A DNA stretch of 64,000 bases from positions 310,001 to 374,000 of the forward strand of contig NC_014751.1 of the NCBI RefSeq assembly GCF_000183365.1. Direction: 5' to 3'. Shown here one piece after another: positions 11,233 through 23,967 of the stretch. The notes under the pieces were generated by a model. The model did not search any database and was not told where the DNA came from. It saw only the letters and a list, made by a program, of their open reading frames with translations. The position numbers and the translations under genes are program-made. This DNA comes from Mycoplasma leachii PG50. GTDB lineage: Bacteria > Bacillota_I > Bacilli_A > Mycoplasmatales > Mycoplasmataceae. The first letter of the stretch is position 1. Each line of letters opens with the position of its first letter.

Positions 11233-12221
11233 TGGCTATTATTAATAATATTAAAGCTGTAACTGATGCTTTAGATTGCGCTATGCAACGCGACCCAAAT
11301 GTTATTGTATTTGGTGAAGATGTTGGAACTGAAGGTGGAGTTTTCAGAGCTACTCAAGGATTAGCTGTAAAATTTGGAAATGACCGCTGCTTTAATGCTC
11401 CTATTAGTGAAGCAATGTTTGCTGGTGTTGGTTTAGGAATGGCTATGAATGGTATGAAACCAGTTGTAGAAATGCAATTTGAAGGATTAGGATTAGCTTC
11501 TTTACAAAATATTCTTACTAATATTTCAAGAATGAGAAACCGTACACGTGGTAAATACACTGCTCCAATGGTTATTAGAACACCAATGGGTGGAGGAATT
11601 CGTGCTTTAGAACATCATAGTGAAGCTTTAGAAGCAGTATATGCTCATATCCCAGGAGTTCAAATTGTTTGCCCATCAACTCCATACGATACAAAAGGAT
11701 TAATTTTAGCTGCAATTGATTCACCAGATCCAGTTATTGTTGTTGAACCAACAAAACTATATAGAGCATTTAAACAAGAAGTTCCAGATGAACACTACAT
11801 AGTACCAATTGGAGAAGCTTATAAAATTCAAGAAGGTAATGATTTAACTGTTGTTACTTATGGTGCTCAAACTGTTGATTGTCAAAAAGCTATTGCGTTA
11901 TTAAAAGAAACTCATCCAAACGCAACTATTGATTTAATTGATTTACGTTCTATTAAACCATGAGATAAAAAAATGGTAGTTGAATCAGTTAAAAAAACAG
12001 GAAGATTATTAGTTGTTCATGAAGCTGTTAAATCATTCTCAGTCTCAGCTGAAATCATTACAACTGTTAATGAAGAATGTTTTGAATACATAAAAGCACC
12101 TTTATCAAGATGTACAGGTTATGATGTTATTACTCCATTTGATAGAGGAGAAGGTTACTTCCAAGTTAACCCTAAAAAAGTTCTAGTCAAAATGCAAGAA
12201 TTGTTAGACTTTAAATTTTAA
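11232..12221 (+). CDS. pdhB: Pyruvate dehydrogenase E1 beta subunit
   Basis: Transketolase-like beta subunit of PDH E1. 329 residues. Contains FGEDVGTEGGVFRAT, the PISEAMFAGVGLGMA segment contributing the ThDP-activating Glu, and the C-terminal transketolase domain with LLVVHEAVKSFS. GAAGGAGG inside the pdhA end serves as ribosome binding site. One TGA Trp codon at 11961-11963. Followed after 28 bases by pdhC. Confidence 0.97.
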
Positions 12222-12249
12222 ATAATAAATATTTAGAAAGGAAAAAGAT

Positions 12250-13569
12250 ATGTTCAAAGTTAAATTTGCTGACATAGGTGAAGGTCTAACAGAAGGAACA
12301 GTCGCTGAAGTTTTAGTTAAAGTTGGTGATGTTGTTAAAGAAGGACAATCATTATACTTTGTTGAAACTGATAAAGTAAACAGTGAAATACCTGCTCCAG
12401 TGGCTGGAAAAATTGCAGTAATTAACATTAAAGCTGGACAAGAAATCAAAGTTGGTGATGTAGTTATGGAAATTGATGAAGGAACAGGTGCATCTGTAGC
12501 TAGTGAACCAAAAGCTGAAGCTAAATCAGAAGCTAAAGTTGAAGTAGTTGAAGAAAATGCTAGTGTAGTTGGTGCTACTCCAGTTTCAAATGATTTAATT
12601 GTTAGAAAACAAGCATCTACAGTTACAAAATCAAGCACTATTAAAGCTACACCTCTAGCAAGAAAAGTTGCTGCTGATCTAAATGTTGATTTATCTTTAG
12701 TAACTCCAACAGGACCAAACCAAAGAATTTTAGTTGTTGATATTAAAAACTATCATTCTTCATCAGCTCAACCAGTTAGTCAACCAGCTCCAGCTCCAAT
12801 TCCAACTGTTAGTCAACCAGCTCCAGCTCCAGTTGTAACTCCAACAATTAAAGTTGTTGAACCAAGTGCACCTTTATCTTGAGATGAAGTTCCAATGAAT
12901 GGTGTTAGAAAAGCTACAGTAAAAGCAATGACAAAATCACATACTGAAATTGCTGCATTTACTGGTATGAAAAACACTGATATTACTGAAACTCACAAGA
13001 TGAGAACTGAATTAAAAGATCATGCTGCAGCTAGTGGAATTAAATTAACTTACTTAGCATTTATTATTAAAGCTGTTGCTAAATCATTACGTGATATGCC
13101 AAATATTAATGTAAGAGGTGATTTTGCAAACAACAAAATTCAATTTATGCACAACATTAATATTGGAATTGCAGTAGATACACCAAATGGATTAATGGTT
13201 CCAGTTATTAAAGGTGCTGATCACTTAAGTGTATTTGAAATTGCAATCAAAATTAATGAATTAGCAAACAAAGCTAAAGATGGTAAATTAGCAAGAGCTG
13301 AAATGACTGAAGCAACATTTACTGTTTCAAACTTTGGTTCAGTAGGACTAGATTATGCTACTCCTATTATTAACTCACCAGAATCAGCTATTTTAGGAGT
13401 TGGTACAATGTCTCAAACTCCTTTATATATCAATGGTGAATTACAAAAAAGATTTATAATGCCATTATCAATGACTTGTGATCATAGAATCATTGATGGT
13501 GCAGATGCTGGAAGATTTTTAATTAAAGTACAAGATTATCTATCAAAACCAGTACTATTGTTTATGTAA
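12250..13569 (+). CDS. pdhC: Dihydrolipoamide acetyltransferase (PDH E2)
   Basis: Core of the PDH complex; transfers acetyl from lipoyl to CoA. 439 residues: one lipoyl domain (1-80, lipoyl Lys in [10 protein letters not shown]), an Ala/Glu linker, a peripheral-subunit-binding domain near 130-170 (TPLARKVAADLNVDLS), a Pro/Ala hinge with repeated SQPAPAP, and the catalytic domain from about 210. The catalytic motif CDHRIIDGADAGRF is near the end. The lipoyl domain is almost identical to that at the N-terminus of PdhD. AGAAAGG precedes the start. Confidence 0.97.
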
Positions 13570-13584
13570 TTAGTGAAGGGATAA

Positions 13585-15375
<1,791 letters not shown>

Positions 15376-15396
15376 TTAATTTATAGAAAGAATAAT

Positions 15397-16365
15397 ATGT
15401 ATACATTAGAAGAAATTAAAAATCAACTAGTTTTAAAATCAGAAAAAAAATCTATTGTTTTTCCAGAAGGTGAATCTGAAATTATTCAATCTGTGGCTAA
15501 AACTTTAGTTGATGAAAAATTAGGATTACCAATTCTATTATTTAAATCTTCAAAAGAAGTTCCAAGTGAAATTAAAAATAATTCATCAATTAAAACTATT
15601 TGTTTAGATGAATTTGACACAAAAGAATTTAGTGAAGAATTTGTAAAACTTAGAAAAGGTAAAGCAACTATTGAAGTTGCACATCAAGTAATGCAATTAC
15701 CAAATTATGTTGGAGCTATGCTAGTTAAAGTAAATCAAGCTGATTGTATGTTATCTGGATTAAACAATACAACAGCTGATACAATCAGACCAGCTTTACA
15801 AATTATTGGTACAAAACCTGGATATAATATTGCAAGTAGTATCTTTATTATGTCAAAAGGTGATGAAAATTACATTTTTACTGATTGTGCTTTAAACATT
15901 AGACCAACAAGCGAACAATTAGTTGAAATCACACAAATGGCAGTTGATTTTGCAAAGACTTTAAATGTAAAAAATGTTGAAGCTGCTTTATTAAGCTATT
16001 CAACAAATGGTAGTGGTAAAGGTGAAGATGTTGATAGAGTTCACAAAGCAGTTGAAATTTTAAAATCTAGTCAAAATGATTATGTTTGTGAAGGTGAAAT
16101 TCAATTTGATGCTGCTTTTGATAAAAAAACTAGAGATAAAAAATTCAAAAACTGTTTATTAACTAAACAAGCTCCAGATATCTTTGTTTTTCCAGATATA
16201 AATGCCGGGAATATTGGTTATAAAATTGCTCAAAGAATGGGTGGTTTTGAAGCAATCGGGCCTTTTGTTTTAGGATTAAATCAACCAGTTAATGACCTAA
16301 GTAGAGGGGCAACATTTGTAGATGTATTAAATACAGCTATTGTTACACTACACTTATCTTATTAA
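15397..16365 (+). CDS. pta: Phosphate acetyltransferase
   Basis: Converts acetyl-CoA and phosphate to acetyl phosphate, the PDH-to-acetate route. 322 residues, the short Pta type. The family pattern is clear: IVFPEGESE at the N-terminus, KVNQADCMLSGLNNTTADTIRPALQ with the active-site Asp/Arg region, and VFPDINAGNIGYKIAQR near the end. Lies 21 bases after pdhD and 13 before ackA, in one operon. Confidence 0.96.
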   Translation: MYTLEEIKNQLVLKSEKKSIVFPEGESEIIQSVAKTLVDEKLGLPILLFKSSKEVPSEIKNNSSIKTICLDEFDTKEFSEEFVKLRKGKATIEVAHQVMQLPNYVGAMLVKVNQADCMLSGLNNTTADTIRPALQIIGTKPGYNIASSIFIMSKGDENYIFTDCALNIRPTSEQLVEITQMAVDFAKTLNVKNVEAALLSYSTNGSGKGEDVDRVHKAVEILKSSQNDYVCEGEIQFDAAFDKKTRDKKFKNCLLTKQAPDIFVFPDINAGNIGYKIAQRMGGFEAIGPFVLGLNQPVNDLSRGATFVDVLNTAIVTLHLSY

Positions 16366-16378
16366 AGGAGAAAATTAA

Positions 16379-17560
16379 ATGATTTTAGTAATTAATTCTG
16401 GAAGTAGTTCAATTAAATTTAAATTATTTGATACTTCAAAAACAATTGAACCAATATTAGATGGTCTAGCAGAACGTATTGGGATTGATGGATTTTTAAA
16501 ATTTGAACACAATAATCAAAAATATAAATTTGAAAATTCTCTTCCAGATCATGAACACGCTATTCAATTAATTTTAAATAAATTACTTGAGTTAAAAATT
16601 ATATCAAATATTGATGAAATTAATGGAGTTGGATTTAGAGTAGTTCATGGTGGTGAAATTTCACATTCATCAATTATTACTGATGAAATATTATCAAAAA
16701 TTCAAGATAGTGTTAAATTAGCTCCACTTCATAATCCAGCTGCAATTATTGCTATAAAAGCTGTTAAAAAATTAATGCCAAATACTAATATGGTAGCTTG
16801 TTTTGATACAGCATTTCATCAAACTATGCCTGAAGTAAATTATTTATACACAGTTCCTTATAAATGATATGAAGAATTTGGTGTAAGAAAATACGGATTT
16901 CATGGAATTAGTTATGAATATATAGTTAATAAATCTTCTGAAATTCTAAATAAGAAAAAAGAAGATTTAAACTTAATTGTTTGTCATTTAGGAAATGGTG
17001 CAAGTGTTTCATGTATTAAAGATGGTAAATCTTATGATACTTCAATGGGATTAACTCCATTAGCTGGTTTAATGATGGGAACTAGAAGTGGAGATATTGA
17101 TGTATCAATATGTGAGTATATTGCAAAACAAACAAATACTGACATCTTTTCAATTACTCAAACTTTAAATAAACAATCAGGACTTTTAGGTTTAAGTCAA
17201 GTTTCAGCTGACATGAGAGATGTTTTAGAACAATATGATAGAAATGATAAAAAAGCTATTATTGCTGTTGAAAAATATGTTCAAGTTGTTGCTGATTTTA
17301 TAGTTAAGTATGCAAATTATTTAGATAGCATTGATGCAATAGTGTTTACAGCAGGAATTGGTGAAAATGCAGATGTTATTAGAGATTTAATTTGTAAAAA
17401 AGTTAAACTTTTAGATTTACAAATTGATCAAGATAAAAACCAAGCTAAATACTCAGATTATAAATTAATTTCTAGTGAAAAATCAAAAATTCCAGTTTAT
17501 GCTATTAGAACAAATGAAGAAAAAATGATTTGTTTAGATACTTTAAACTTAATTAAATAA
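16379..17560 (+). CDS. ackA: Acetate kinase
   Basis: Transfers phosphate from acetyl phosphate to ADP, giving acetate and ATP. 393 residues. Signatures: MILVINSGSSSIKFKLF (1-17), VACFDTAFHQTMP, RKYGFHGISYEY, CHLGNGASVSCIKDGKSYDT and FTAGIGENADVIR. AAGGAG is in front of the ATG. Last gene of the block, closed by a terminator at 17576. Confidence 0.97.
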
Positions 17561-17575
17561 AAGATATAATAATTA

Positions 17576-17604
17576 AAAAACTTAGCTTAAATAGCTAAGT
17601 TTTT
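17576..17604 (+). terminator. Intrinsic terminator after ackA
   Basis: AAACTTAGCT (17578-17587) pairs with AGCTAAGTTT (17593-17602) around a 5-base loop, followed by T residues. Confidence 0.9.
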
Positions 17605-17627
17605 AACGTTAATAAAAGAGAGTACAA

Positions 17628-19595
17628 ATGAAAAGATCATTAAAATATTTAAGTTTTTTAGGTTTAATTCCATTTTTATCAATAACAACTATAAGTTGTG
17701 TTAAACAAGCTAAAGAAAATAATAATAAAGATCAATTAATTAGTCAATTTAAACAACTTATTTTTATCTTAAACAACTTTGATTTAAATAACAAAAAACT
17801 AGAATCAAAAATCATAAAAGCTATTGAGAAAAGTGATTTTAATAAAATTAGTAATATAAATTTAGAATTAACTATAAAGTTTTTAACTAGAATAAAAAAT
17901 GAATTAAAAACTAAAACAATTGATCAGTTAAATAAAAATGATAAGCTAGATATTTTAACTAAAATAAAAGTTCATTTAGCCTCATTAAACTTAATTGAGT
18001 TAGTAAATATTGTTGATGAATTAGTTAATAAATTAAATCAAAAAGAAGAAATTAAAAATATTCATAAAGATAAAATAGAAAAAAATAAAGATAATATAGA
18101 AGAAATTGATGATTCAAAACTTGAGATTTTAGAATCAAAATATATACCTAATCAGCACAACTACCCAGATTATGTTAAAAATTTTAAAACAGTTTCAGCA
18201 GAAGAAATTTATAAAGAACTTTATGATAGAACTTTTTCAATTAAGTTTTTAGTTAAATTAAAAGATGGTAGTTTATTAAGTAATGGAACTGGAACTGGTT
18301 GATTATTAGATTATCATAAATATAGTAATACTAATAAATATAAAATGTTTATTGCTACAAACTTACATGTTTTAGCAGATTTTAGCAATTCATTAACTGA
18401 TCAACAAAATAAAGAATTTAATTACTATGATCCATCAGGTAATAAGGTGATAGGTCTTGGTTTAGGAAAAGCTGATAATGTTACTGATTTTAGTAGAAAA
18501 AATAATAACTGAAAATCAGAAACTAATATAGCTAATTATTATTTAAATAATCAAGATTTTGAAAATTATCTTAAAAATGATTTCTGAAGTGTAAATAAAT
18601 TTTCTAAAGGTATTTCAGAACCCAAAATTGTATTTGGTGCAGTTGATTTTATGAAAGATCGTGCTGTTAAAAATCATCAAGAAATTTTACAAAAAGAAGC
18701 AATTAATTATTATAACTATAAAAAAAATAATAATGAGATTAATGATAATAATAAGATATCTTGAAATAATTTTTTAAATAATAAAGATATTCCTATTATG
18801 GTAGATTTTGCAGTATTTGAATTTGATGTTGACCTAGATTTAGTTGATTATAATTTAAAATCATGAATTTCTAATGCTATTAGTGGTTTGGATAATTATT
18901 TGGATAGATTAAATAAAACACCTCTTTTACCAAATCAAGATAAAAGAATTTCTAAATATTTACAAACTACAGATTATGTTTCTGCGCTATTTAAAAAAGA
19001 TCAAACAAATAAAAATTTGTATAATGCTAAAGATATTTATATTGCAGGTTATCCAACAAGCCAATATAGCAGAAGTGTTTGAATGCAAAATAATCCCATA
19101 GAAAGAAATTCATCTACTTTAACTAGTAATTGAAGAAGACCAACAAATGATAAATCTTTTGCTTTTGCAAATGAAGTTGAAGAAAAAGCTGGAACAGGAT
19201 TGAATTTTAATATTCATGATAATTATTGACACAGAGTTTTTGCAACCTTTTATGGGTATCAATATAATATTAATTTTTCTTCACTATATTATGGAGCTTC
19301 AGGTTCACTAGCTTATAATGAATTTGGACAAATGATAGGTATATATAATAATGTTAAATCAAATGTTCAATTTGGAGATTTATTACAAAGTGCAACAATA
19401 GCTCCATTTTTACAATCAGATAATATAAAAGTTGGAAATAATATTATTTATGCTTATAACTTAATTGATGGAACTGATAAAACTAAGTATAAATATCAAA
19501 AATCATCATTTAGAGAAAATCTTCAAAAATTATATCCAAATGGTTTTAGTGATGGTTTAAAATCTACTAAATTATTTGATGATATTTTTAATTAG
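17628..19595 (+). CDS. DUF31 trypsin-like serine protease lipoprotein (MIP-like)
   Basis: 655-residue surface lipoprotein: signal peptide with lipobox TISC at Cys24, then a helical, Lys/Asn-rich region (25-170) and a DUF31 domain. A chymotrypsin-like triad can be proposed: His247 in IATNLHVLADF, Asp393 in VDFAVFEFD and Ser558 in YYGASGSLAYN. DUF31 proteins include the mycoplasma immunoglobulin proteases that act with an IgG-binding partner (MIB); no MIB gene is seen here, so immunoglobulin as substrate is only possible. Many TGA Trp codons. coaD starts 9 bases later. Confidence 0.85.
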
Positions 19596-19604
19596 AAAGA
19601 AAAT

Positions 19605-20027
19605 ATGAAAACAGCAATTTATCCAGGAAGCTTTAACCCTTTTCACAAAGGACATTTAAATATTTTAAAAAAAGCTATTTTATTATTTGATAAAGTATAT
19701 GTTGTTGTTAGTAAAAACGTAAATAAATCACTTGACCCAGATTTACAAAGTAGAGTTGAAAATATTAAAAATCTTATAAAAGATTTTGATAATGTTGAAA
19801 TTATTATTAATGAAAATAAACTAACTACTACTATTGCAAAAGAATTAAATGCTTGTTTTATAATTAGAGGTTTAAGAAGTCAAACTGATTTTGAATATGA
19901 AATTAAATATTATGATGGATTTAAAAGTTTAGATCCAAATATTGAAGTAGTTTATTTTATTAGTGATTATGATAAAAGAAGTTTATCTTCAACGATTTTA
20001 AGAGAAATTGAATTTTATAAAAAGTAG
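19605..20027 (+). CDS. coaD: Phosphopantetheine adenylyltransferase
   Basis: Adenylylates 4'-phosphopantetheine to dephospho-CoA in CoA synthesis. 140 residues, slightly short for the family (about 160), with the nucleotidyltransferase motif YPGSFNPFHKGHLNIL at residues 5-20, FIIRGLRSQTDFEYE and the SSTILRE phosphate-binding motif. CoA is needed by the PDH/Pta block upstream. Starts 9 bases after the protease gene, with AGAAAG as a ribosome binding site. Confidence 0.94.
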   Translation: MKTAIYPGSFNPFHKGHLNILKKAILLFDKVYVVVSKNVNKSLDPDLQSRVENIKNLIKDFDNVEIIINENKLTTTIAKELNACFIIRGLRSQTDFEYEIKYYDGFKSLDPNIEVVYFISDYDKRSLSSTILREIEFYKK

Positions 20028-20119
20028 ATATTGTAAATCAAATTGATTATAAAGTTGTTTTTTTATCTTAGTAGATTAAAATTAATAATAGTTTTTTATT
20101 TTATAGTAAGGATATAAAA

Positions 20120-21841
20120 ATGTCAAAACAAATTAAAGGAATTGCTGCAAGTGAAGGAATTTCTTTAGCAAGAGCTCTTGTTATAAAAGAAACTAAACTT
20201 GATATACAAAAGCAATTAATTTCAGATGTTGATCAAGAAATTATTAAATTAGAACAAGCAATTGAAAAATCTATATCTGATTTAAAAAAAATTCAACAAA
20301 TTACTTTAAAAAAATTAGGAGAAGAAAAAGCTGCTATTTTTGATGCTCATCAAGATATTGCAAATGATCCTGCTATTAAAGAAGAAGTTATTGAATTGAT
20401 TAAAAAAGAAAAAATTAATGCTGAGTATGCACTTTTTACAGTATCTAATAACTATTTTGAAATGTTCAGTCAATTAGAAGATCCATACTTTAAGGAAAGA
20501 AGTGCAGATATTAAAGATGTTAGTTTAAGAATTATTTCTCACATTTTAGGATTAGAAATTCATGACTTATCAACTATTGATAAAGAAGTAATTATTGTTA
20601 GTGATGATTTAACTCCAAGTCAAACTGCTCAATTAGATAAAAAATTTGTTAAAGGATTTTTAACTAATGTTGGTGGAAGAACTAGTCATGCTGCTATTAT
20701 GGCAAGAAGTTTAGAAATTCCTGCAATTTTAGGGTTACAAAATATAACTGAATTAGTTAAAACTGATGATTTGATAGCTTTAGATGGAAGTAGTGGAATT
20801 GTTGAATTAGATCTTAATAAAGAAGATGTTTTAAACTATCAAACTAAAGTACAACAATATATAGAATTAAAAGATCAATTAAAAAAATTTAAAGATGAAC
20901 CAAGTTTAACAAAAGATAAAATCAAAAAGCTAATTGAAGCAAATATTGGTTCAACAAATGATATTCAATCAGTTCTAGATTCGGGAGCTGAAGGTATTGG
21001 GTTATTTAGAACTGAATTTTTATATATGGATAATGATCACTTCCCAACTGAAGAAGAACAATTTGAAGCTTATAAAAAAGTTGTTAGTCAAATAAAACAT
21101 TTGGTGGTTTTTCGTACTTTAGATATTGGTGGAGATAAAAAGTTATCATATTTTAAATTTGATGAAGAAATGAATCCTTTTTTAGGATATAGAGCAATTA
21201 GGTTTACTCTAGATAGAAAAGATATTTTTAAAGATCAAATTAGAGCATTATTAAGAGCCTCAGCTTTTGGAAAATTAGGTATTATGTTTCCAATGATTGC
21301 TACAATTGATGAATTTAAGCAAGCTAAAGCATTTGTTGAAGAATGTAAATTAGAACTTGATAAAGAAAACATAAAATATGATAAGCAAGTTCAAATTGGA
21401 ATGATGGTTGAAATTCCATCAGCTGCTATACTAGCTGATCAATTTGCAAAGTATGCTGATTTCTTTTCGATAGGAACTAATGATTTAATTCAATATTCAT
21501 TTGCTAGTGACAGAATGAATCAAAATGTTTCATATTTATATCAACCATTAAACCCTTCTTTATTAAGATTAATTCAATTAACAATTAATGGAGCTCATAA
21601 GCATAATAAATGAGTTGGTATGTGTGGAGAAATGGCAGGAGACTCTAAAGCTTTACCAATTTTATTAGGATTAGATTTAGATGCTTTTTCAATGAGTGCA
21701 ACTTCAGTTTTAAAAGCTAGATCACTTATGAGTAAAATTGAATTTGGCAAAGCTAAAATATTAGCTAATAAAGTTTTAGAATGTGAAACTAATGAACAAG
21801 TAAATAAACTTGTTGAAGATTTTTTAAATAATTTAGATTAA
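20120..21841 (+). CDS. ptsI: PTS enzyme I
   Basis: PEP:protein phosphotransferase that starts the sugar PTS phosphate relay (PEP to EI to HPr). 573 residues. N-terminal HPr-binding helical domain, phosphorylated His190 in GGRTSHAAIMARS, then the PEP-binding barrel with EGIGLFRTEFLYMD, FRTLDIGGDKKLSYF and IGTNDLIQYSFA, and the MCGEMAGD end motif. One TGA Trp at 21611. EIIA (crr) follows about 80 bases downstream. Confidence 0.97.
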
Positions 21842-21922
21842 TTTGTTAGTTAATTATCTTATTAACCAACACTATCTTGTTAAATGTTAAAATTAAAATG
21901 ATAAGAAAAAAAGAGGTGCAAC

Positions 21923-22387
21923 ATGTGATTTTTTAATAAGAATTTGAAAGTTTTAGCTCCTTGTGATGGAACAATAATTACACTAGATGAAGTTGAAGAT
22001 GAAGTTTTTAAAGAAAGAATGTTAGGAGATGGATTTGCAATAAATCCAAAATCAAATGATTTTCATGCTCCAGTTAGTGGCAAATTAGTGACTGCTTTTC
22101 CAACAAAGCATGCTTTTGGAATTCAAACAAAAAGCGGTGTTGAAATTTTATTACATATTGGTTTAGATACAGTAAGCTTAGATGGTAATGGATTTGAATC
22201 ATTTGTGACTCAAGATCAAGAGGTTAATGCCGGAGATAAATTAGTAACTGTTGATTTAAAATCAGTTGCTAAAAAAGTTCCATCAATTAAATCCCCAATC
22301 ATTTTTACAAATAATGGTGGAAAAACTTTAGAAATTGTAAAAATCGGTGAAGTTAAACAAGGTGATGTTGTTGCTATTTTAAAATAG
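21923..22387 (+). CDS. crr: PTS EIIA, glucose type
   Basis: Soluble IIA protein passing phosphate from HPr to sugar-specific EIICB. 154 residues. The gene begins ATG TGA, i.e. Met-Trp-Phe-Phe, so a scan with the standard code would miss the start; AGAGGTG lies upstream. The fold is clear: LAPCDGTIITLDEV, the first His in KHAFGIQTKSG and the phosphorylated His in VEILLHIGLDTVSLDG. Its stop is directly followed by the ATG of a small membrane protein. Confidence 0.95.
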
Positions 22388-22681
22388 ATGATAAATAATT
22401 ATTTTTTTGCTATTCTTTTACAAGATAAAATCTCTAAAAATTGAGCAATTGGTCTTATATTAATATCTATTTGTTTAGCGATTCTATTAATCGTTTCAAT
22501 GTTTGTTATAAAAAAAATAAAACAAAAAAATCAACACAATAGAGCAATAAGTTTTTCTATTAATACTGATAAAAATGATGATAAAAGATTTTGAATATCT
22601 TTTTCATTAATATGTTGTTATTTAACATGTTTTGTTCTTAGTGTTGCATTTTTAATAATTGGAATAATAGCGCTTATTTAG
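22388..22681 (+). CDS. Small two-helix membrane protein linked to crr
   Basis: 97 residues, not recognised. The ATG directly follows the crr TAG with no gap, and two TGA Trp codons interrupt it. Helix 1 (about residues 19-40: IGLILISICLAILLIVSMFV) and helix 2 (about 70-97) flank a charged loop (KKIKQKNQHN... DKNDDKRF). The zero spacing suggests translation coupled to EIIA and a possible membrane-side role with the PTS. That is inference from position only. Confidence 0.7.
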
Positions 22682-22778
22682 CACTGTTTTTATTTGAAAA
22701 TAAAATTTTATATATATATTTAAATTGAATTTAAACTTTATAATAATGTAAAAATTTTAAAAATCATAGATAATTAAA

Positions 22779-22820
22779 CAAAAAACTATTTATAGGGGTG
22801 AACTATGAATAGTTTTTTTA
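22779..22820 (+). terminator. Hairpin with T-run in the gap before dhaL
   Basis: AAAAAACTATT (about 22780-22790) pairs with AATAGTTTTTT (22807-22817), ending in a T-run. It could end the ptsI-crr transcript. A TATAAT at 22825-22830 just after it may serve dhaL. Confidence 0.6.
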
Positions 22821-22881
22821 ATAGTATAATTTAAATAAGAACTTTAATTGACATTTTATTTGTAAATAAAAGAGGTATTAA

Positions 22882-23508
22882 ATGAGTTTAAATTTAGATA
22901 GTGTTAAAGAAGTGTTAATAAAAATAGCTAAAGTTATTAATGAAAATAAAGAAGAACTTTCACAATTAGACGCAGCTATTGGTGATGGTGATCATGGTCA
23001 TAATATGTCTAGAGGTTTTTTAAAAGTTGTTGAAGAATTGGAAAATAATTCATATGATGATATAGGAAGTATTTTTAAAAAAGTAGGAATGGTACTTGTT
23101 TCAAATGTTGGTGGCGCTTCTGGCCCATTATATGGAACTGCATTTTTAAAAGCAGCAATTTCTATTAATAATAAAAGAGAAATTGATATGAATGATTTTT
23201 CTATTTGTTTACAACAAGCAGTTGATGGTATTAAAATTCGTGGAAAAGCTAATGTTGGTGATAAAACAATGTTAGATGTTTTACAACCTGTTAGTGATTT
23301 AATAAAAGATTTAATAAATCAAAAATATTTAGCAAAAGATATTTTAGTTAAAGTAGTTGAATTAGCTTATAAAAGAGTTGAAGCTACTAAAGAAATTATT
23401 GCTAAAAAAGGTAGAGCTAGTTATTTAGGACAAAGAAGCATTGGGCATAAAGATCCTGGTGCTTATTCTAGTTATTTAATATTGAAATGTATTAGTGAGA
23501 ATATTTAA
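22882..23508 (+). CDS. dhaL: Dihydroxyacetone kinase subunit DhaL
   Basis: ADP-binding subunit of the PTS-dependent dihydroxyacetone kinase. 208 residues. Metal/ADP-binding motif [17 protein letters not shown] near residue 32, [13 protein letters not shown] near 77, and [15 protein letters not shown] near 130. AAAGAGG precedes the ATG. DhaM follows directly; no dhaK is present in the window, so the substrate-binding partner would have to be elsewhere or different. Confidence 0.9.
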   Translation: MSLNLDSVKEVLIKIAKVINENKEELSQLDAAIGDGDHGHNMSRGFLKVVEELENNSYDDIGSIFKKVGMVLVSNVGGASGPLYGTAFLKAAISINNKREIDMNDFSICLQQAVDGIKIRGKANVGDKTMLDVLQPVSDLIKDLINQKYLAKDILVKVVELAYKRVEATKEIIAKKGRASYLGQRSIGHKDPGAYSSYLILKCISENI

Positions 23509-23515
23509 GGAATAT

Positions 23516-23905
23516 ATGGTAGGAATAGTAGTGATTTCACATAGTAGCAAAATAGCTCAAGGTGTTGTTGAACTTGCTAAACAAATGGCAAATAATGTCA
23601 AAATTATTCCAGCAGGTGGAACTAAAGAAAATAATATTGGTACTGATATTGATTTAGTTTTAAAAGCAATTTATCAAGCTTTTGATCAAAATGATGGAGC
23701 TATTATTTTATTTGATTTAGGTTCAGCTTTAATGAATGCTCAAATGGCAATTGAATTATTAGAACCAGAAATTCAACAAAAAGTAGAAATAATTGATGCT
23801 GCTTTAGTTGAAGGAACAATCTTAGCAGCTATAAATAGTTCTATGAATAAAAGTATAAAAGAAATAAAGCAAGAATTAATTAATTTGAAATTAAATAAAA
23901 TCTAA
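23516..23905 (+). CDS. dhaM: PTS-dependent DHA kinase phosphotransferase subunit DhaM
   Basis: EIIA-mannose-like protein that takes phosphate from HPr and gives it to DhaL-ADP. 129 residues from the ATG at 23516, chosen because AAGG sits 5 bases before it and the family start is VGIVVISHSS. An in-frame ATG at 23495 would overlap dhaL and add a non-family extension. The active His is in VVISHSSKIAQG. FDLGSALMNAQMA is typical. Ends at a bidirectional terminator. Confidence 0.9.
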   Translation: MVGIVVISHSSKIAQGVVELAKQMANNVKIIPAGGTKENNIGTDIDLVLKAIYQAFDQNDGAIILFDLGSALMNAQMAIELLEPEIQQKVEIIDAALVEGTILAAINSSMNKSIKEIKQELINLKLNKI

Positions 23906-23917
23906 TTTTTAGAAATT

Positions 23918-23952
23918 AAAAAAATCAAGCTACAAAAAAGCTTGATTTTTTT
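23918..23952. terminator. Bidirectional terminator between dhaM and rpsD
   Basis: AAAAAATCAAGCT (23918-23931) pairs with AGCTTGATTTTTTT (23939-23952), giving T-runs on both strands between convergent genes. Confidence 0.92.
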
Positions 23953-23967
23953 ATTATTATCTAATTA

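Noticed and set aside
12204..12638. Minus-strand ORF of 144 codons opposite pdhC
   Set aside because: A mirror of the Ala/Glu-rich lipoyl domain coding sequence; composition (Ser/Thr-rich) is the expected antisense shadow.
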